A stretch of DNA of 64,000 nt. Origin: Helicobacter jaachi. GTDB taxonomy: Bacteria > Campylobacterota > Campylobacteria > Campylobacterales > Helicobacteraceae. The stretch is from assembly GCF_000763135.2 (NCBI RefSeq), contig NZ_JRPR02000002.1, positions 244,465 through 308,464 on the forward strand, given 5' to 3'. Numbering within the stretch: the stretch's first letter is position 1; the number at the start of each line of letters is the position of its first letter. Below the pieces are notes generated by a model that was given only the letters and a program-made list of their open reading frames with translations, was not told the origin of the DNA and ran no database searches. A program made the translations under genes and the position numbers. Of this stretch, positions 1 through 9,377 are shown piece after piece.

Positions 1-1
1 T

Positions 2-952
2 GAAATTGCTAGACTTTATCGAGGGTTAGGGAATTATGGCGAATTTGGTGATTTGTCTATTATGCTAAATGCTCCCACAAAGCCTAACAAGCGGTTTTTT
101 TCTAAAGGCAGTGCTTATCTTACGCTCCAAACGCTTAAAGAATTGCAGCGCGAGGGTGATTTGGATTACCACAGGGCAAAAATGGCATTTTCATGGAAAA
201 GTGGCACGAGCTATGGCAGGAAAGATGCGTGGGCGGCGGGTGTTAGCCCAAAATATACTATTGTTGTTTGGGTGGGGAATTTCACAGGCAAGGCAAATCC
301 TAATATCTTTGGTGCAAGCACTGCAGGCACACTTCTTTTTGAAATCTTAGAATCTTTGCCAGATAATAATCTTACTTTTACGCTTCCAGCGTCAGATTTA
401 AAATATATTGAGGTGGATAAATTTAGTGGCTATACGCTTAGTGATGAGTATAAAGCCTTACTTAGGCAAAGCAGCCTTGATAAAAGTATGCAATATATCC
501 TCTATCCTACGCAGGCAAAGCCGCTACAAACCTCTCCTTTTTATAAAAAGGTGTTTCTTGCAGCGGATAAGGAGGTAGATTCTATAAGTGAGGATTTTAT
601 ACACGCTAAGCCCGCGCTTATGCTTCATCTCCCCACAAATGTGCTAGCATACTATAAATCGCAACATATAAATATTGCAAAGCATTTAAATAAGCAAGCC
701 AAACATGTGCAGTTTATTTACCCCACAAATGGGCTTAAAATCATTTTGCCAAAAGATTTTGATGGGCAAAAAGAGTTGATTATAAATATTGCTAATCTTA
801 AAAATCAGTGTATTGCGTGGTATCTTAATAAAACACTTATCCATACTTCTAATCAATCTAGTCTCAAACTCTCCCTCCCACGCCGCGAGCATACACTTAG
901 TATCATAGGCGAAGATGGCAGCATGGATAGCATTAGTTTTAGTATTGAGTGA
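2..952 (+). CDS. pbpC: Penicillin-binding protein 1C, C-terminal part (5' end outside window)
   Basis: Open from the left edge (the frame is already open at base 2, beginning EIARLYRGLGNYG), so only the C-terminal ~316 residues are present. Family: bifunctional class C penicillin-binding proteins polymerise and cross-link peptidoglycan in the periplasm. Seen: the transpeptidase KTG-type motif as WKSGTS (about residue 64 of the fragment), followed by the typical stretch around DAWAAGVSPKYTIVVWVGNF, then a C-terminal beta-rich domain ending in a region like the BiPBP_C domain. No catalytic SxxK is visible because the upstream part is cut off. It is followed after 51 nt by fabG on the same strand. 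Confidence 0.85.
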   Translation, partial: EIARLYRGLGNYGEFGDLSIMLNAPTKPNKRFFSKGSAYLTLQTLKELQREGDLDYHRAKMAFSWKSGTSYGRKDAWAAGVSPKYTIVVWVGNFTGKANPNIFGASTAGTLLFEILESLPDNNLTFTLPASDLKYIEVDKFSGYTLSDEYKALLRQSSLDKSMQYILYPTQAKPLQTSPFYKKVFLAADKEVDSISEDFIHAKPALMLHLPTNVLAYYKSQHINIAKHLNKQAKHVQFIYPTNGLKIILPKDFDGQKELIINIANLKNQCIAWYLNKTLIHTSNQSSLKLSLPRREHTLSIIGEDGSMDSISFSIE

Positions 953-1003
953 GCAAAAATTAGTCAAAATAGGCTAAGATTAGGCTAAAAACAAGGAGCA
1001 ATA

Positions 1004-1747
1004 ATGACATTTCAAGGACAAAATGTATTAATCACAGGCGCGAGTAAAGGCATTGGTGCGCAAATTGCTAAAACATTGGCAGGATATGGGCTAAAAGTAT
1101 GGATAAATTATCGCTCAAAGCCCGAGCTTGCAGAAGCTCTAAAGCATGATATAGAATCTAGTGGCAATAAAGCAGCGCTCATTAAATTTGATGCGAGCAT
1201 TGAAGCAGAGTTTATAGCCGGACTTAAGGTGATTGTTGAGAGCGATGGGGTTTTAGATTATCTTGTCAATAATGCTGGCATTACAAATGATAAACTTGCC
1301 TTGCGTATGAGTGTGGCGGATTTTGAGAGTGTATTGGAGGCAAATTTGAAATCCTGCTTTATTGGCTGCAGGGAGGCTTTAAAAATTATGGGCAAGCAGC
1401 GATTTGGAAGTGTGGTAAATATCGCTTCAATCATCGGTGAGCGCGGCAATATGGGGCAGACAAATTATGCAGCAAGCAAGGGAGGTATGATAGCTATGAG
1501 TAAATCCTTTGCATATGAGGGTGCGCCGCGCAATATACGCTTTAATTGCGTAACACCCGGCTTTATTAGGAGCGATATGACTGATGAGCTTAAGCCCGAA
1601 GTAGCCGAAAATTATATGAAAAATATACCGCTTGCGCGCTTTGGCGAGGCAGAAGATGTCGCCCAAGCGGTGGCATTTTTGCTCTCAAATGCCTCTGCAT
1701 ACATTACTGGCGAGGTGCTAAAGGTGAATGGTGGGCTTTATATGTAG
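1004..1747 (+). CDS. fabG: 3-oxoacyl-[acyl-carrier-protein] reductase
   Basis: Short-chain dehydrogenase/reductase, 247 aa, the normal FabG length. It reduces 3-oxoacyl-ACP to 3-hydroxyacyl-ACP with NADPH in type II fatty-acid elongation, in the cytosol. Seen: nucleotide-binding GASKGIG at residues 12-18, NNAG near residue 90, catalytic YAASK near residue 154 and the C-terminal ITGEVLKVNGG motif typical of FabG. The ATG has an AAGGAG site 5 nt upstream. It heads a fatty-acid cluster with acpP, fabF and accA. The 7-mer AGGCTAA is duplicated just upstream (about 972-989). Confidence 0.95.
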   Translation: MTFQGQNVLITGASKGIGAQIAKTLAGYGLKVWINYRSKPELAEALKHDIESSGNKAALIKFDASIEAEFIAGLKVIVESDGVLDYLVNNAGITNDKLALRMSVADFESVLEANLKSCFIGCREALKIMGKQRFGSVVNIASIIGERGNMGQTNYAASKGGMIAMSKSFAYEGAPRNIRFNCVTPGFIRSDMTDELKPEVAENYMKNIPLARFGEAEDVAQAVAFLLSNASAYITGEVLKVNGGLYM

Positions 1748-1774
1748 CAAAGTTGTTATTTAACAAATCTTTGC

Positions 1775-1780
1775 TATAAT
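1775..1780 (+). promoter_or_regulatory. Extended -10 promoter of acpP
   Basis: TGCTATAAT (TGN plus a perfect TATAAT) lies 35 nt before the acpP start; transcription would begin near 1787. An extended -10 with an AT-rich upstream stretch is the usual form of Campylobacterota housekeeping promoters. It lets acpP be made at higher level than fabG. Confidence 0.6.
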
Positions 1781-1814
1781 GGTAGCTTTTAAGTTTAAAA
1801 TAAGGAGCAAAGAC

Positions 1815-2051
1815 ATGGATACATTTGAGAGTGTAAAGGCGGTGGTAGTAGAGCAACTGAGCGTTGATGCAAATGAGGTAAAGCCAGAATCTAGATTTAT
1901 TGAAGATTTGAATGCAGATTCTCTTGATGTTGTTGAACTCGTTATGGCTCTTGAGGAAAAATTTTCAATTGAAATTCCTGATGAAGATGCTGAAAAAATC
2001 AAAACCGTAAATGATGTTGTAGCCTATATTCAAGCTCACAAAAAATCCTAA
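1815..2051 (+). CDS. acpP: Acyl carrier protein
   Basis: Acidic 78-residue protein that carries growing acyl chains on a 4'-phosphopantetheine arm. Seen: the prosthetic-group site [14 protein letters not shown] with the modified Ser near residue 37. The start ATG at 1815 is preceded by AAGGAG (1803-1807 area); the open frame upstream of it (from 1779) is not needed and would give a non-ACP N terminus. It has its own strong-looking promoter and lies between fabG and fabF. Confidence 0.97.
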   Translation: MDTFESVKAVVVEQLSVDANEVKPESRFIEDLNADSLDVVELVMALEEKFSIEIPDEDAEKIKTVNDVVAYIQAHKKS

Positions 2052-2117
2052 ATACAGAATCCACTCGCGTGGGCTGTATCCCAACTCACCCATTATCATA
2101 TTTGCAAAGGATTATAA

Positions 2118-3353
2118 ATGCGCCGAGTAGTAGTAACCGGTCTAGGAATGATTAACTCACTAGGATTAAATAAAAGCGACTCTTTTAATGCTATTATCAA
2201 CGCGCAGTGTGGAATTAAAAGAATTTCTTGCTTTGATGTGGAGCAATTCCCTGTTAAAATTGCTGGCGAAATTACAGATTTTAATCCCGAAGAAGTCCTT
2301 GATGCGCGCGAAATAAAAAAGGCTGATAGATTTATCCAGCTTGGGCTAAAAGCCGCAAAAGAGGCGATGTATGAGAGCGGGCTACTTGAAGGGAATACGA
2401 TAAATGCCACACTTGGAGAAAGATTTGGCGTAAGCTCTGCTGCTGGCATTGGTGGGCTTGGCAATATTGAGAAAAACTCCATTGCCTGTGAGCAGAAAGG
2501 TCCTCGCCGCATTAACCCATTTTTTATCCCCTCTGCTCTTGTGAATATGCTTGGGGGCTTTGTGTCCATTGAATACGCGCTTAAAGGTCCAAATCTTGCG
2601 AGCGTTACAGCGTGTGCAGCAGGCACACATGCTATTAGTGAGGCGGCAAAGACTATTATGCTTAATGGTGCAGATGTGATGCTCGTGGTGGCTTCAGAAT
2701 CTTCTATTTGCCCTGTGGGCATTGGAGGTTTTGCGGCGATGAAGGCTTTAAGCGATAGAAATGATGAGCCTAGCAAGGCTTCTCGTCCCTTTGATAAAGA
2801 GCGCAATGGCTTTGTAATGGGTGAGGGTGCAGGGGCATTGGTGCTTGAAGAGTATGAGAGTGCTAAAAAGCGTGGAGCGACTATTTATGCAGAGCTTATA
2901 GGCTTTGGTGAAAGTGGCGATGCTAATCATATCACTACGCCTGCTCCGCAGGGTGAAGGAGCTTTGCGCGCTATGAAAGCCGCGCTTAGAATGGCAAATA
3001 GACCTGTGGATTACATTAATGCACACGGCACTAGCACGGCTTATAATGATTTGTATGAAACTATGGCGCTTAAAACTGCTTTTGGCGGCAAAGATAATGT
3101 CCCTCCAGTGAGTTCAACTAAAGGGCAAATCGGGCATTGTTTGGGTGCAGCTGGTGCTTTGGAGGCTATTATATCTATTATGGCTATGCAAAAGGGCATT
3201 CTACCTCCGACTATTAATCAAGAGAATCCAGACCCTGAATGTGACCTTGATTATATTCCAAATCATGCGCGTGAGGCAAAGATTGATGTTGTTATGAGCA
3301 ACTCATTTGGCTTTGGCGGCACAAATGGGGTTGTGATTTTTAGCAGAATCTAA
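2118..3353 (+). CDS. fabF: 3-oxoacyl-[acyl-carrier-protein] synthase II
   Basis: Condensing enzyme that extends acyl-ACP with malonyl-ACP, 411 aa. The Cys-His-His catalytic triad is visible: TACAAGTH (Cys near residue 165), [11 protein letters not shown] (His near 302) and GHCLGAAGA (His near 339), plus the Gly-rich end [11 protein letters not shown]. The start [10 protein letters not shown] is the conserved family N terminus. It follows acpP by 66 nt and precedes accA by 10 nt. Confidence 0.96.
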   Translation: MRRVVVTGLGMINSLGLNKSDSFNAIINAQCGIKRISCFDVEQFPVKIAGEITDFNPEEVLDAREIKKADRFIQLGLKAAKEAMYESGLLEGNTINATLGERFGVSSAAGIGGLGNIEKNSIACEQKGPRRINPFFIPSALVNMLGGFVSIEYALKGPNLASVTACAAGTHAISEAAKTIMLNGADVMLVVASESSICPVGIGGFAAMKALSDRNDEPSKASRPFDKERNGFVMGEGAGALVLEEYESAKKRGATIYAELIGFGESGDANHITTPAPQGEGALRAMKAALRMANRPVDYINAHGTSTAYNDLYETMALKTAFGGKDNVPPVSSTKGQIGHCLGAAGALEAIISIMAMQKGILPPTINQENPDPECDLDYIPNHAREAKIDVVMSNSFGFGGTNGVVIFSRI

Positions 3354-3363
3354 GAGGTGGGCA

Positions 3364-4296
3364 ATGGCTACATATCTTGATTTTGAGCAGAAAATTAAAA
3401 ATCTCCAAGATGATATAGAATCTGCCCTTGTGCGCGGCGATACACACGCTCAAGCAATCCTGCAAAAAGAGCTTGAAAAAGAAGTTTCCCATGTATATTC
3501 TCACATTAGCGATTATCAAAAATTGCAGCTAGCGCGTCACCCAGACCGCCCATATGCGCTAGATTATATAGAACTTATATGCAAAGATGGCTATGAAATT
3601 AGCGGTGATAGGCATTTTAGAGATGATAAGGCAATTGTGTGCTTTCTTGGCAAGGTTGGTGGGCAAACCACTATGATAATTGGCGAGGAGAAAGGGCGAG
3701 GCACGAAAAATAAGCTTGTGCGTAATTTTGGTATGCCAAGCCCTGAAGGCTATCGCAAGGCTTTGCGCGCTGCTAAGCTTGCAGAGAAATTTGCTATCCC
3801 TATTCTTATGCTTGTAGATACACAAGGGGCTTATCCGGGTTTAGGTGCGGAGGAGCGCGGGCAAAGCGAGGCTATTGCAAAAAATTTGCAAGTATTTGCA
3901 GGACTTAGAACGCCAACCATTGCTATTGTTATTGGCGAGGGCGGTAGCGGTGGAGCATTAGCCATTGCCGTGGCAGATAGATTAGCGATGATGCAGTATT
4001 CTGTTTTTAGTGTTATTTCGCCAGAGGGCTGCGCAGCTATTTTGTGGAATGACCCCTCAAAGATAGAATCTGCGACAAAAGCCCTTAAAATCACCCCTCC
4101 TGAACTCAAAAAATGCGGGCTTATTGATGATGTGATTGATGAGCCGCTCATCGGTGCGCATAGGGATAAGCAAAGCGCAGCAAAGGCGATAGAATCTTAT
4201 TATCTTAAAGCCCTCAATGCAGTTTTGCACGATAAAGATTATTTGGATAAACGCTATGAAAAGCTTATGAGTTATGGGGCTTTTGCTGAAGCGTAG
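3364..4296 (+). CDS. accA: Acetyl-CoA carboxylase carboxyltransferase subunit alpha
   Basis: 310 aa, the usual AccA length. With AccD it transfers carboxyl from biotin to acetyl-CoA, producing malonyl-CoA for the fabF/fabG cycle encoded just upstream. Seen: N-terminal coiled region ([15 protein letters not shown]), then the crotonase-like core with [21 protein letters not shown] and the oxyanion-hole stretch [15 protein letters not shown], and [19 protein letters not shown] site overlaps the space after fabF, so it is probably cotranscribed with fabF. Confidence 0.96.
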   Translation: MATYLDFEQKIKNLQDDIESALVRGDTHAQAILQKELEKEVSHVYSHISDYQKLQLARHPDRPYALDYIELICKDGYEISGDRHFRDDKAIVCFLGKVGGQTTMIIGEEKGRGTKNKLVRNFGMPSPEGYRKALRAAKLAEKFAIPILMLVDTQGAYPGLGAEERGQSEAIAKNLQVFAGLRTPTIAIVIGEGGSGGALAIAVADRLAMMQYSVFSVISPEGCAAILWNDPSKIESATKALKITPPELKKCGLIDDVIDEPLIGAHRDKQSAAKAIESYYLKALNAVLHDKDYLDKRYEKLMSYGAFAEA

Positions 4297-4424
4297 CGCG
4301 CAAAATTCGCACTAGATTCTATGTGGCAAGTAGGCAAAAGCCTAAATGAAGTTTATTCTTATATTTACTCCCTACATATTTTCTTATGGCACAATGCACG
4401 CTTACATGAAACAAAGGAGCAAAC

Positions 4425-5249
4425 ATGAAAAAAATATTAGTAGCACTGCTAGGCGTAGCCTTTATCATCGGCTTAAATGCATGTGCAGATAAGCAGGAGG
4501 AAAAGACAAGCACGCTTGAGCAGATTAAGCAAAAGGGCGTGGTGCGCATCGGCGTATTTAGCGATAAGCCGCCTTTTGGGTTTATTAATGAAAAAGGGCA
4601 AAATGATGGCTTTGATGTATATATTTCAAAGCGCATCGTAAAAGATTTGCTAGGCGATGAAAGCAAAGTTGAGTTTGTCCTTACAGAAGCGGCTTCACGC
4701 GTAGAGTTTTTGCGCTCTAATAAGGTGGATATTATTATGGCAAATTTCACAAAAACGCCTGAAAGAGAAGCGGTGGTGGATTTTGCAAAGCCTTATATGA
4801 AGGTCTCACTTGGCGTAGTGTCCCCTAATGGCGAGATTAAAAGCATTGATGATTTAAAGGGCAAAAAGCTCATTGTCAATAAAGGCACAACAGCGGATAT
4901 GTATTTTACAAAAAATTACCCCGATATTGAGCTGCTTAAATATGAGCAAAACACAGAAGCATTTCTCGCGCTTAAGGATAAACGAGGCGATGCGCTCGCG
5001 CATGATAATACACTTGTGCTAGCGTGGGCTATGGAAAATGAGGGCTTTGGCGTGGGCATTGCTTCACTTGGCGAGGAAGATGTGATTGCTCCAGCGGTTA
5101 AAAAGGGCAATATCGAGCTTAAAGAGTGGCTTGATAATGAGATTGACACGCTCACACATGAAGGCTTTATCAAAGAGGCTTATGAGCGCACACTCGCGCC
5201 TATCTTTGGCGAGGAGAAAATGGATTCTGTAATTTTTGTGCATCACTAG
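4425..5249 (+). CDS. Amino-acid ABC transporter substrate-binding lipoprotein (CjaA-like)
   Basis: 274 aa family-3 solute-binding protein, likely for cysteine or another polar amino acid. Seen: a lipoprotein signal with lipobox LNAC (Cys20), the start of the mature domain RIGVFSDKPPFGFINEKGQNDGFDVYIS, and the family block LRSNKVDIIMANFTKTPERE. The closest type I recognise is Campylobacter CjaA, a cysteine-binding protein; substrate is inferred only. No permease or ATPase gene is adjacent, so the transporter is encoded elsewhere. AAGGAG precedes the ATG. It is followed by repeat copy A. Confidence 0.85.
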   Translation: MKKILVALLGVAFIIGLNACADKQEEKTSTLEQIKQKGVVRIGVFSDKPPFGFINEKGQNDGFDVYISKRIVKDLLGDESKVEFVLTEAASRVEFLRSNKVDIIMANFTKTPEREAVVDFAKPYMKVSLGVVSPNGEIKSIDDLKGKKLIVNKGTTADMYFTKNYPDIELLKYEQNTEAFLALKDKRGDALAHDNTLVLAWAMENEGFGVGIASLGEEDVIAPAVKKGNIELKEWLDNEIDTLTHEGFIKEAYERTLAPIFGEEKMDSVIFVHH

Positions 5250-5254
5250 AAGTG

Positions 5255-5333
5255 TTACAGAATCTACGAAGTAGTTGATAGATTGCGCGCTGCCTTTATC
5301 AAAAAAGCAACAGCGCGGAGTTATAGAATCTAG
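5255..5333 (-). repeat. Intergenic repeat copy A (short form)
   Basis: A 79 bp member of a four-copy family. Read on the minus strand it starts CTAGATTCTATAACTCCGCG, runs through GCGCTG...CAGCGC (a 6-bp stem enclosing the T-rich stretch), then CTATCAACTACTTCGTAGAT, bounded on both sides by AGATTCT words. Compared with copies C and D it lacks the central hairpin. It sits between the convergent CjaA-like gene and the Sel1 gene, so it may also end transcription there. Confidence 0.75.
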
Positions 5334-5365
5334 CCCTTTAAAAACTCTTATAATAATAAAGTATA

Positions 5366-6148
5366 CTATTTGAGTTTATTCACATAATCGCAAGCAAATT
5401 GATTGCGCAAATCACAGGCGCGATTGTAGTAATCTTTTGCCCTTGTCAAATCCTGCGGCACGCTTAAGCCTTGCTGATAAATTTCTGCACTCACCACACA
5501 GGCATACATTCTTTGTTCTTGGCACGCTTGAGAATCTAGATTGAGCGCTTTTTGATTAAACTCCCTTGCCTTTGCCAAATCCTGCTTGACATTCACACCA
5601 TAAAAATAGTATGAGCCAAGCATAAAGCAAGCGCTCTCCATATCCCGCTCGCACATTACTTCAAGATATTGCAAGCCTTTCTGCACATCTTTTTCAATCC
5701 CTCTGCCATCAATGAGCGAGACAGCCTGTATGGTGCACCACTCCACCGCGCCCTCCCTGCAAGCCTCCAAACTATTCTCATAGCCTAGCTTATAATAAGA
5801 CTGCGCACTTTGCTTATCTGTGAGCGCTTGTTTAGAATCTTGCCCTTTTTGTGTGGAAAGCACCTCATAGTAATTGCCCAAATACAAGCACGCGCCGGGG
5901 TGTTTGGCATCGCAGGCTTTTTTTAAAAACTTGCTAGCTTCTTGGGTATTTTTCACCCACATCACCACACCTTGATAGAATTCAGAATCTGCCTCGCGTA
6001 TGGCTTTTAGCAGCGGGGATACCTCTTCTTTATTTTGAGAATCTGCTACAGAATCTGGCGCATTTTGCGCAGTTAGGGGCGTAGATTCTATACCAAAGGC
6101 GCGCGATATGCACAAGAGTAAGCCTAAATACAGCATAATGCATTTCAT
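5366..6148 (-). CDS. Secreted Sel1-repeat (Hcp-type) protein
   Basis: 260 aa. A signal peptide (MKCIMLYLGLLLCISRAFG) is followed by a short Ser/Glu/Asp-rich segment coded largely by repeated AGAATCT words, then Sel1-like alpha/alpha repeats with regularly spaced Cys (for example ACLYLGNYYEV, ESACFMLGSYYFYG, YACVVSAEIYQQG). Paired cysteines per repeat are characteristic of Helicobacter cysteine-rich proteins, which are exported and disulfide-bonded; the substrate or partner is unknown. Its ATG overlaps the dusB stop (ATGA), so it is last in the cheV-nspC-dusB block. Confidence 0.8.
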   Translation of the reverse strand: MKCIMLYLGLLLCISRAFGIESTPLTAQNAPDSVADSQNKEEVSPLLKAIREADSEFYQGVVMWVKNTQEASKFLKKACDAKHPGACLYLGNYYEVLSTQKGQDSKQALTDKQSAQSYYKLGYENSLEACREGAVEWCTIQAVSLIDGRGIEKDVQKGLQYLEVMCERDMESACFMLGSYYFYGVNVKQDLAKAREFNQKALNLDSQACQEQRMYACVVSAEIYQQGLSVPQDLTRAKDYYNRACDLRNQFACDYVNKLK

Positions 6149-7134
6149 ACACTACTCCTTTTATTGAGATGCACAAGTTGGGGGAGGCTTTGTGTAATCA
6201 TTTGATTATGCGTGAAAAACCCCTCTATGCGCTCATATATCTCATCTACATCGCTTAGGCTATTTACCACAGCGCGAAATTCACTCGCACCATCATGCCC
6301 TTTAGCGTAAGCGTGCAGGTTTTTGCGAAACATTATCGCGCCCCGCTCTCCATAAAACTCAATCATTTTTTGAAAATGCTTAAGCACTAATTCTTTTTTG
6401 ATAATAGGCGGAATTTCTTGTGTGTTATGCTTAATCTGCCAAAAAATCCAAGGCGTTGTAATAGCAGCCCTGCCTATCATCACGCCATTTGCGCCTGTGT
6501 GGGCTAGCACTTCTTTAGCCTTTTGCGGGGTATTAATCTCACCATTAGCAATAAGTGGCATGGAAATATGCTGCTTAATGTGAGCTATGGCATCATAATC
6601 CATACGCTCCTTTTTATAGCCATCAGCGCGCGTGCGCCCATGCACAACTACAAAGTCTGCCTGCACATCTTTGAGGGCTTGGGCTAGCTCATTTGGGATT
6701 TTTTTATCAAAGCCTAAGCGCACTTTGAGGCTTGTATAGGGGGTTTTAGCCGTTTTTTTAATAAGATTTGCAATTCTTACAAGTAAATTTAAATCTTTTA
6801 ATAATCCGCTACCATTGCCATGATTTGCCACTTTAGGCGCGGGACAGCCGCAATTTAAATCAATAATATCAATGCCCTCTTGCGTGTTTAGAATCTCCAC
6901 AGCTTGCTTGATAATGCTCTCCTTTGAGCCAGCAATCTGCACGCTATATGGATTTTCAAGCGGGGATTTTGCTACCATTTTAAGCGTGCGGGCATTATTA
7001 AACACTAGCGCGTGCGAGCTTATCATCTCACTCACGGTAATATCCACGCCAAAGTCTTTCACCACACTGCGAAAGGGCAAATCCGTATAGCCCGCTAGCG
7101 GGGCAAGCATGAGTAGATTCTCAAAATGTATCAT
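6145..7134 (-). CDS. dusB: tRNA-dihydrouridine synthase
   Basis: 329 aa FMN enzyme that reduces uridines in the tRNA D loop. Seen: MLAPLAGYTDLPFR near the N terminus, the catalytic-cysteine block DLNCGCPAPKV (near residue 93-103), VHGRTRADGY and the phosphate-binding NGEINTPQKA / GANGVMIGRAA region of the TIM barrel. Which uridine it modifies cannot be read from the sequence; the symbol follows the closest bacterial type. It abuts nspC directly and overlaps the Sel1 gene by 4 nt. Confidence 0.9.
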   Translation of the reverse strand: MIHFENLLMLAPLAGYTDLPFRSVVKDFGVDITVSEMISSHALVFNNARTLKMVAKSPLENPYSVQIAGSKESIIKQAVEILNTQEGIDIIDLNCGCPAPKVANHGNGSGLLKDLNLLVRIANLIKKTAKTPYTSLKVRLGFDKKIPNELAQALKDVQADFVVVHGRTRADGYKKERMDYDAIAHIKQHISMPLIANGEINTPQKAKEVLAHTGANGVMIGRAAITTPWIFWQIKHNTQEIPPIIKKELVLKHFQKMIEFYGERGAIMFRKNLHAYAKGHDGASEFRAVVNSLSDVDEIYERIEGFFTHNQMITQSLPQLVHLNKRSSV

Positions 7135-8343
7135 TTAGTTTCTCTGCTTGTAATCAGCATAATCAAAGCTTTTTAAAAGCTGCCATTTCCCCTGCGTATC
7201 AATCGCGCAAAGGGCAGGTAGGGGAATGCCATTGAAGGTAGTATTTTTCACAATCGTGTAATGCAGCATATCCTCAAAAATCACTCTATCGCCTACGCAC
7301 AGAGGCGTATCAAAGCTATAATCGCCTATAATATCGCCCGCTAAACAAGTAGCTCCGCCTAATCGATAAGCGTATTTGGCGACATTTGCACCTTTATCAG
7401 ATTCTAAACCATATTTCTTAGAAAGTTTAGTGAGTGCGGGGCGGTAGGGCATCTCAAGGCAGTCTGGCATATGTGCGCTCGCACTTACATCAAGAATAGC
7501 AATATCTAGCTCATTATGCACAATATCCACCACCTCGCCTATTAAAAAGCCCACCTGCCAGCCCACAGCCTCGCCGGGCTCTAAAAATATGGCAATATCG
7601 TGGTATTTTTGCTTAAAGGAAGTGAGTAGATTGATAAGCAAACTACAATCATAGTCTGCCCTTGTGATGTGATGTCCCCCACCAAAATTCACCCAACTTT
7701 TATCATGCAAATACGCACCAAAATATTTTTCAAAATACGGCAAAGTGCGCGCAAGCACGCTGCTATCCTGCTCACAATGTGTATGAAAATGCAGTCCGCT
7801 AATGCCTTTTAGACCATACATTTTCACTCCCTCTTCAAAGGCTTGGGGTGTAATACCCAGCCTTGAGCCAGCAACGCAGGGGTTATAAATAGGCGGCTCT
7901 ACTTCACTATAAAGCGGATTTACTCTTAAGCCCACTTCTATAGGGAATTGAGCGTCTTTATTGTGAGATTCTATCATAGGCTTAAAAGTCTGCCACTGAG
8001 CAAAGGAATTAAAAATAATATGTGTAGCATAATGCAGAATCTGCGCAAACTCATGTGGCTTATACGCGGGTGAAAACACACAGACTTCTTTGCTTGCTTT
8101 TGCGCCGCCTATTTCTTCATAGCCTAGTCTAGCCTCATATAGCCCGCTAGCTGTGCTGCCACTAAGTATGCGCCTTAGATTCTCAAATTTTCTCCAAAAT
8201 GCGTAGCCTTTGAGGGCGAGCAGGATTTTTGCCCCACTTTGCTTTTGTATAGAATCTAAAAGCGTGAGATTGGTATTGAGCTTTTCTTCTTCAAGCACAT
8301 AGGCAGGGCAGGGCAGGCTAAAAAGTGTGGAGCAGTCGCGCAT
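7135..8343 (-). CDS. nspC: Carboxynorspermidine/carboxyspermidine decarboxylase
   Basis: 402 aa PLP-dependent decarboxylase of the alanine-racemase fold III type; it makes spermidine from carboxyspermidine in the alternative polyamine route found in Campylobacterota. Seen: PLP lysine in LLALKGYAFW (about residue 44), HFHTHCEQ, WVNFGGGHHITR, EPGEAVGW and the C-terminal LGGATCLAGDIIGDY with the active-site Cys. Its partner, carboxyspermidine dehydrogenase, is not in the window. It follows cheV by 3 nt and abuts dusB. Confidence 0.92.
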   Translation of the reverse strand: MRDCSTLFSLPCPAYVLEEEKLNTNLTLLDSIQKQSGAKILLALKGYAFWRKFENLRRILSGSTASGLYEARLGYEEIGGAKASKEVCVFSPAYKPHEFAQILHYATHIIFNSFAQWQTFKPMIESHNKDAQFPIEVGLRVNPLYSEVEPPIYNPCVAGSRLGITPQAFEEGVKMYGLKGISGLHFHTHCEQDSSVLARTLPYFEKYFGAYLHDKSWVNFGGGHHITRADYDCSLLINLLTSFKQKYHDIAIFLEPGEAVGWQVGFLIGEVVDIVHNELDIAILDVSASAHMPDCLEMPYRPALTKLSKKYGLESDKGANVAKYAYRLGGATCLAGDIIGDYSFDTPLCVGDRVIFEDMLHYTIVKNTTFNGIPLPALCAIDTQGKWQLLKSFDYADYKQRN

Positions 8344-8346
8344 TGG

Positions 8347-9312
8347 CTATTTGAGGGCAAATCGCCTCACTGCAGATTCTATCTCTACGGGATTTGATTT
8401 AGAGATAAACTCATCGGCATTCAGCGAGCGCGCCATATCTTCATTGCTACTTCCGCTCATAGAAGAATTAACGACAATTGGCAAGTGGGCGGTTAAAGGA
8501 TTTGATTTGACCTGCTTAATCACCTCAAAGCCGCTTGCCTCTGGCATTTCAAGGTCTGTGATAATCATACCTATGGAGCTAATATCAGTTGTGGGCGCAA
8601 AGAGATAATCAAGCAAATATTTGCCATTAATAAAATCATGATGCACAACGCCCAATTTATCAAGGATAAGCTGCATAGTGCGTAAAACCGTTGGGCTATC
8701 ATCAGCTAGCAATATGCTTTTTGTAGTTTCAACTTGAGAAATTTTAGCAATGCCCTCTTCTTTATCTTTTTCAATCCATGGAAAGACATCAATGAGCATT
8801 TTTTCAATATCCACCACCTGCACCAAACGCCCATCAAAATATCGTGTGCGGCTCACAAGCTTGCCATTATGTCCGCCACCGCCAACACCTACACCTTGCT
8901 CAATTTCTGTCCATTTTTTATTTAAGATTCTATCTGCTTCATAGATTCTCACCCCAATTGTCCAGCGTGAAAATTCACAAATCATAATGATATCTTCCTC
9001 ACCCGGCGCTCTTTTCACACCAAAATCGCGTAAGTTCTTGCTCTTATTGCTGCTATCGTAATAAAACCATTTACGCATATCAATAAGAGGAATAGTCAAT
9101 TCACGAATGGTAATAAGCCCCTCCACTAGGCTATTGCTCTCATGTGTAACGACTGTGAGCATACCGCTATATTTAATCACTTCTCGAATTTTAAAAACAT
9201 TTACTGCATATAAATCTTTATCCTTTTCTAAACGAAAGCACAGGAGTTGTAGTTCATTATTTTTGTGGAGACTTGTTACTTGGTCTATGTTTGACATACT
9301 CGTTTTAGACAT
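8347..9312 (-). CDS. cheV: Chemotaxis coupling/response-regulator protein CheV
   Basis: 321 aa with an N-terminal CheW-like domain (LLCFRLEKDKDLYAVNVFKIREVI to about residue 170) and a C-terminal receiver (ILLADDSPTVLR, phospho-acceptor Asp in ITDLEMPEASG, VNSSMSG, then the Lys in FISKSNPV). CheV couples receptors to CheA and its phosphorylation tunes that link. Helicobacter carries several cheV paralogues; which one this is was not determined. It starts a four-gene minus-strand block. Confidence 0.93.
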   Translation of the reverse strand: MSKTSMSNIDQVTSLHKNNELQLLCFRLEKDKDLYAVNVFKIREVIKYSGMLTVVTHESNSLVEGLITIRELTIPLIDMRKWFYYDSSNKSKNLRDFGVKRAPGEEDIIMICEFSRWTIGVRIYEADRILNKKWTEIEQGVGVGGGGHNGKLVSRTRYFDGRLVQVVDIEKMLIDVFPWIEKDKEEGIAKISQVETTKSILLADDSPTVLRTMQLILDKLGVVHHDFINGKYLLDYLFAPTTDISSIGMIITDLEMPEASGFEVIKQVKSNPLTAHLPIVVNSSMSGSSNEDMARSLNADEFISKSNPVEIESAVRRFALK

Positions 9313-9377
9313 GTTACACCCCTACTTTATAAATTAAAAAATGGTCAAATACTAGCACAAAATCACTAAAAATAAGT

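Noticed and set aside
972..989. Duplicated AGGCTAA before fabG as an operator
   Set aside because: A single 7-nt direct repeat in an AT-rich spacer is too short to support a regulator site.
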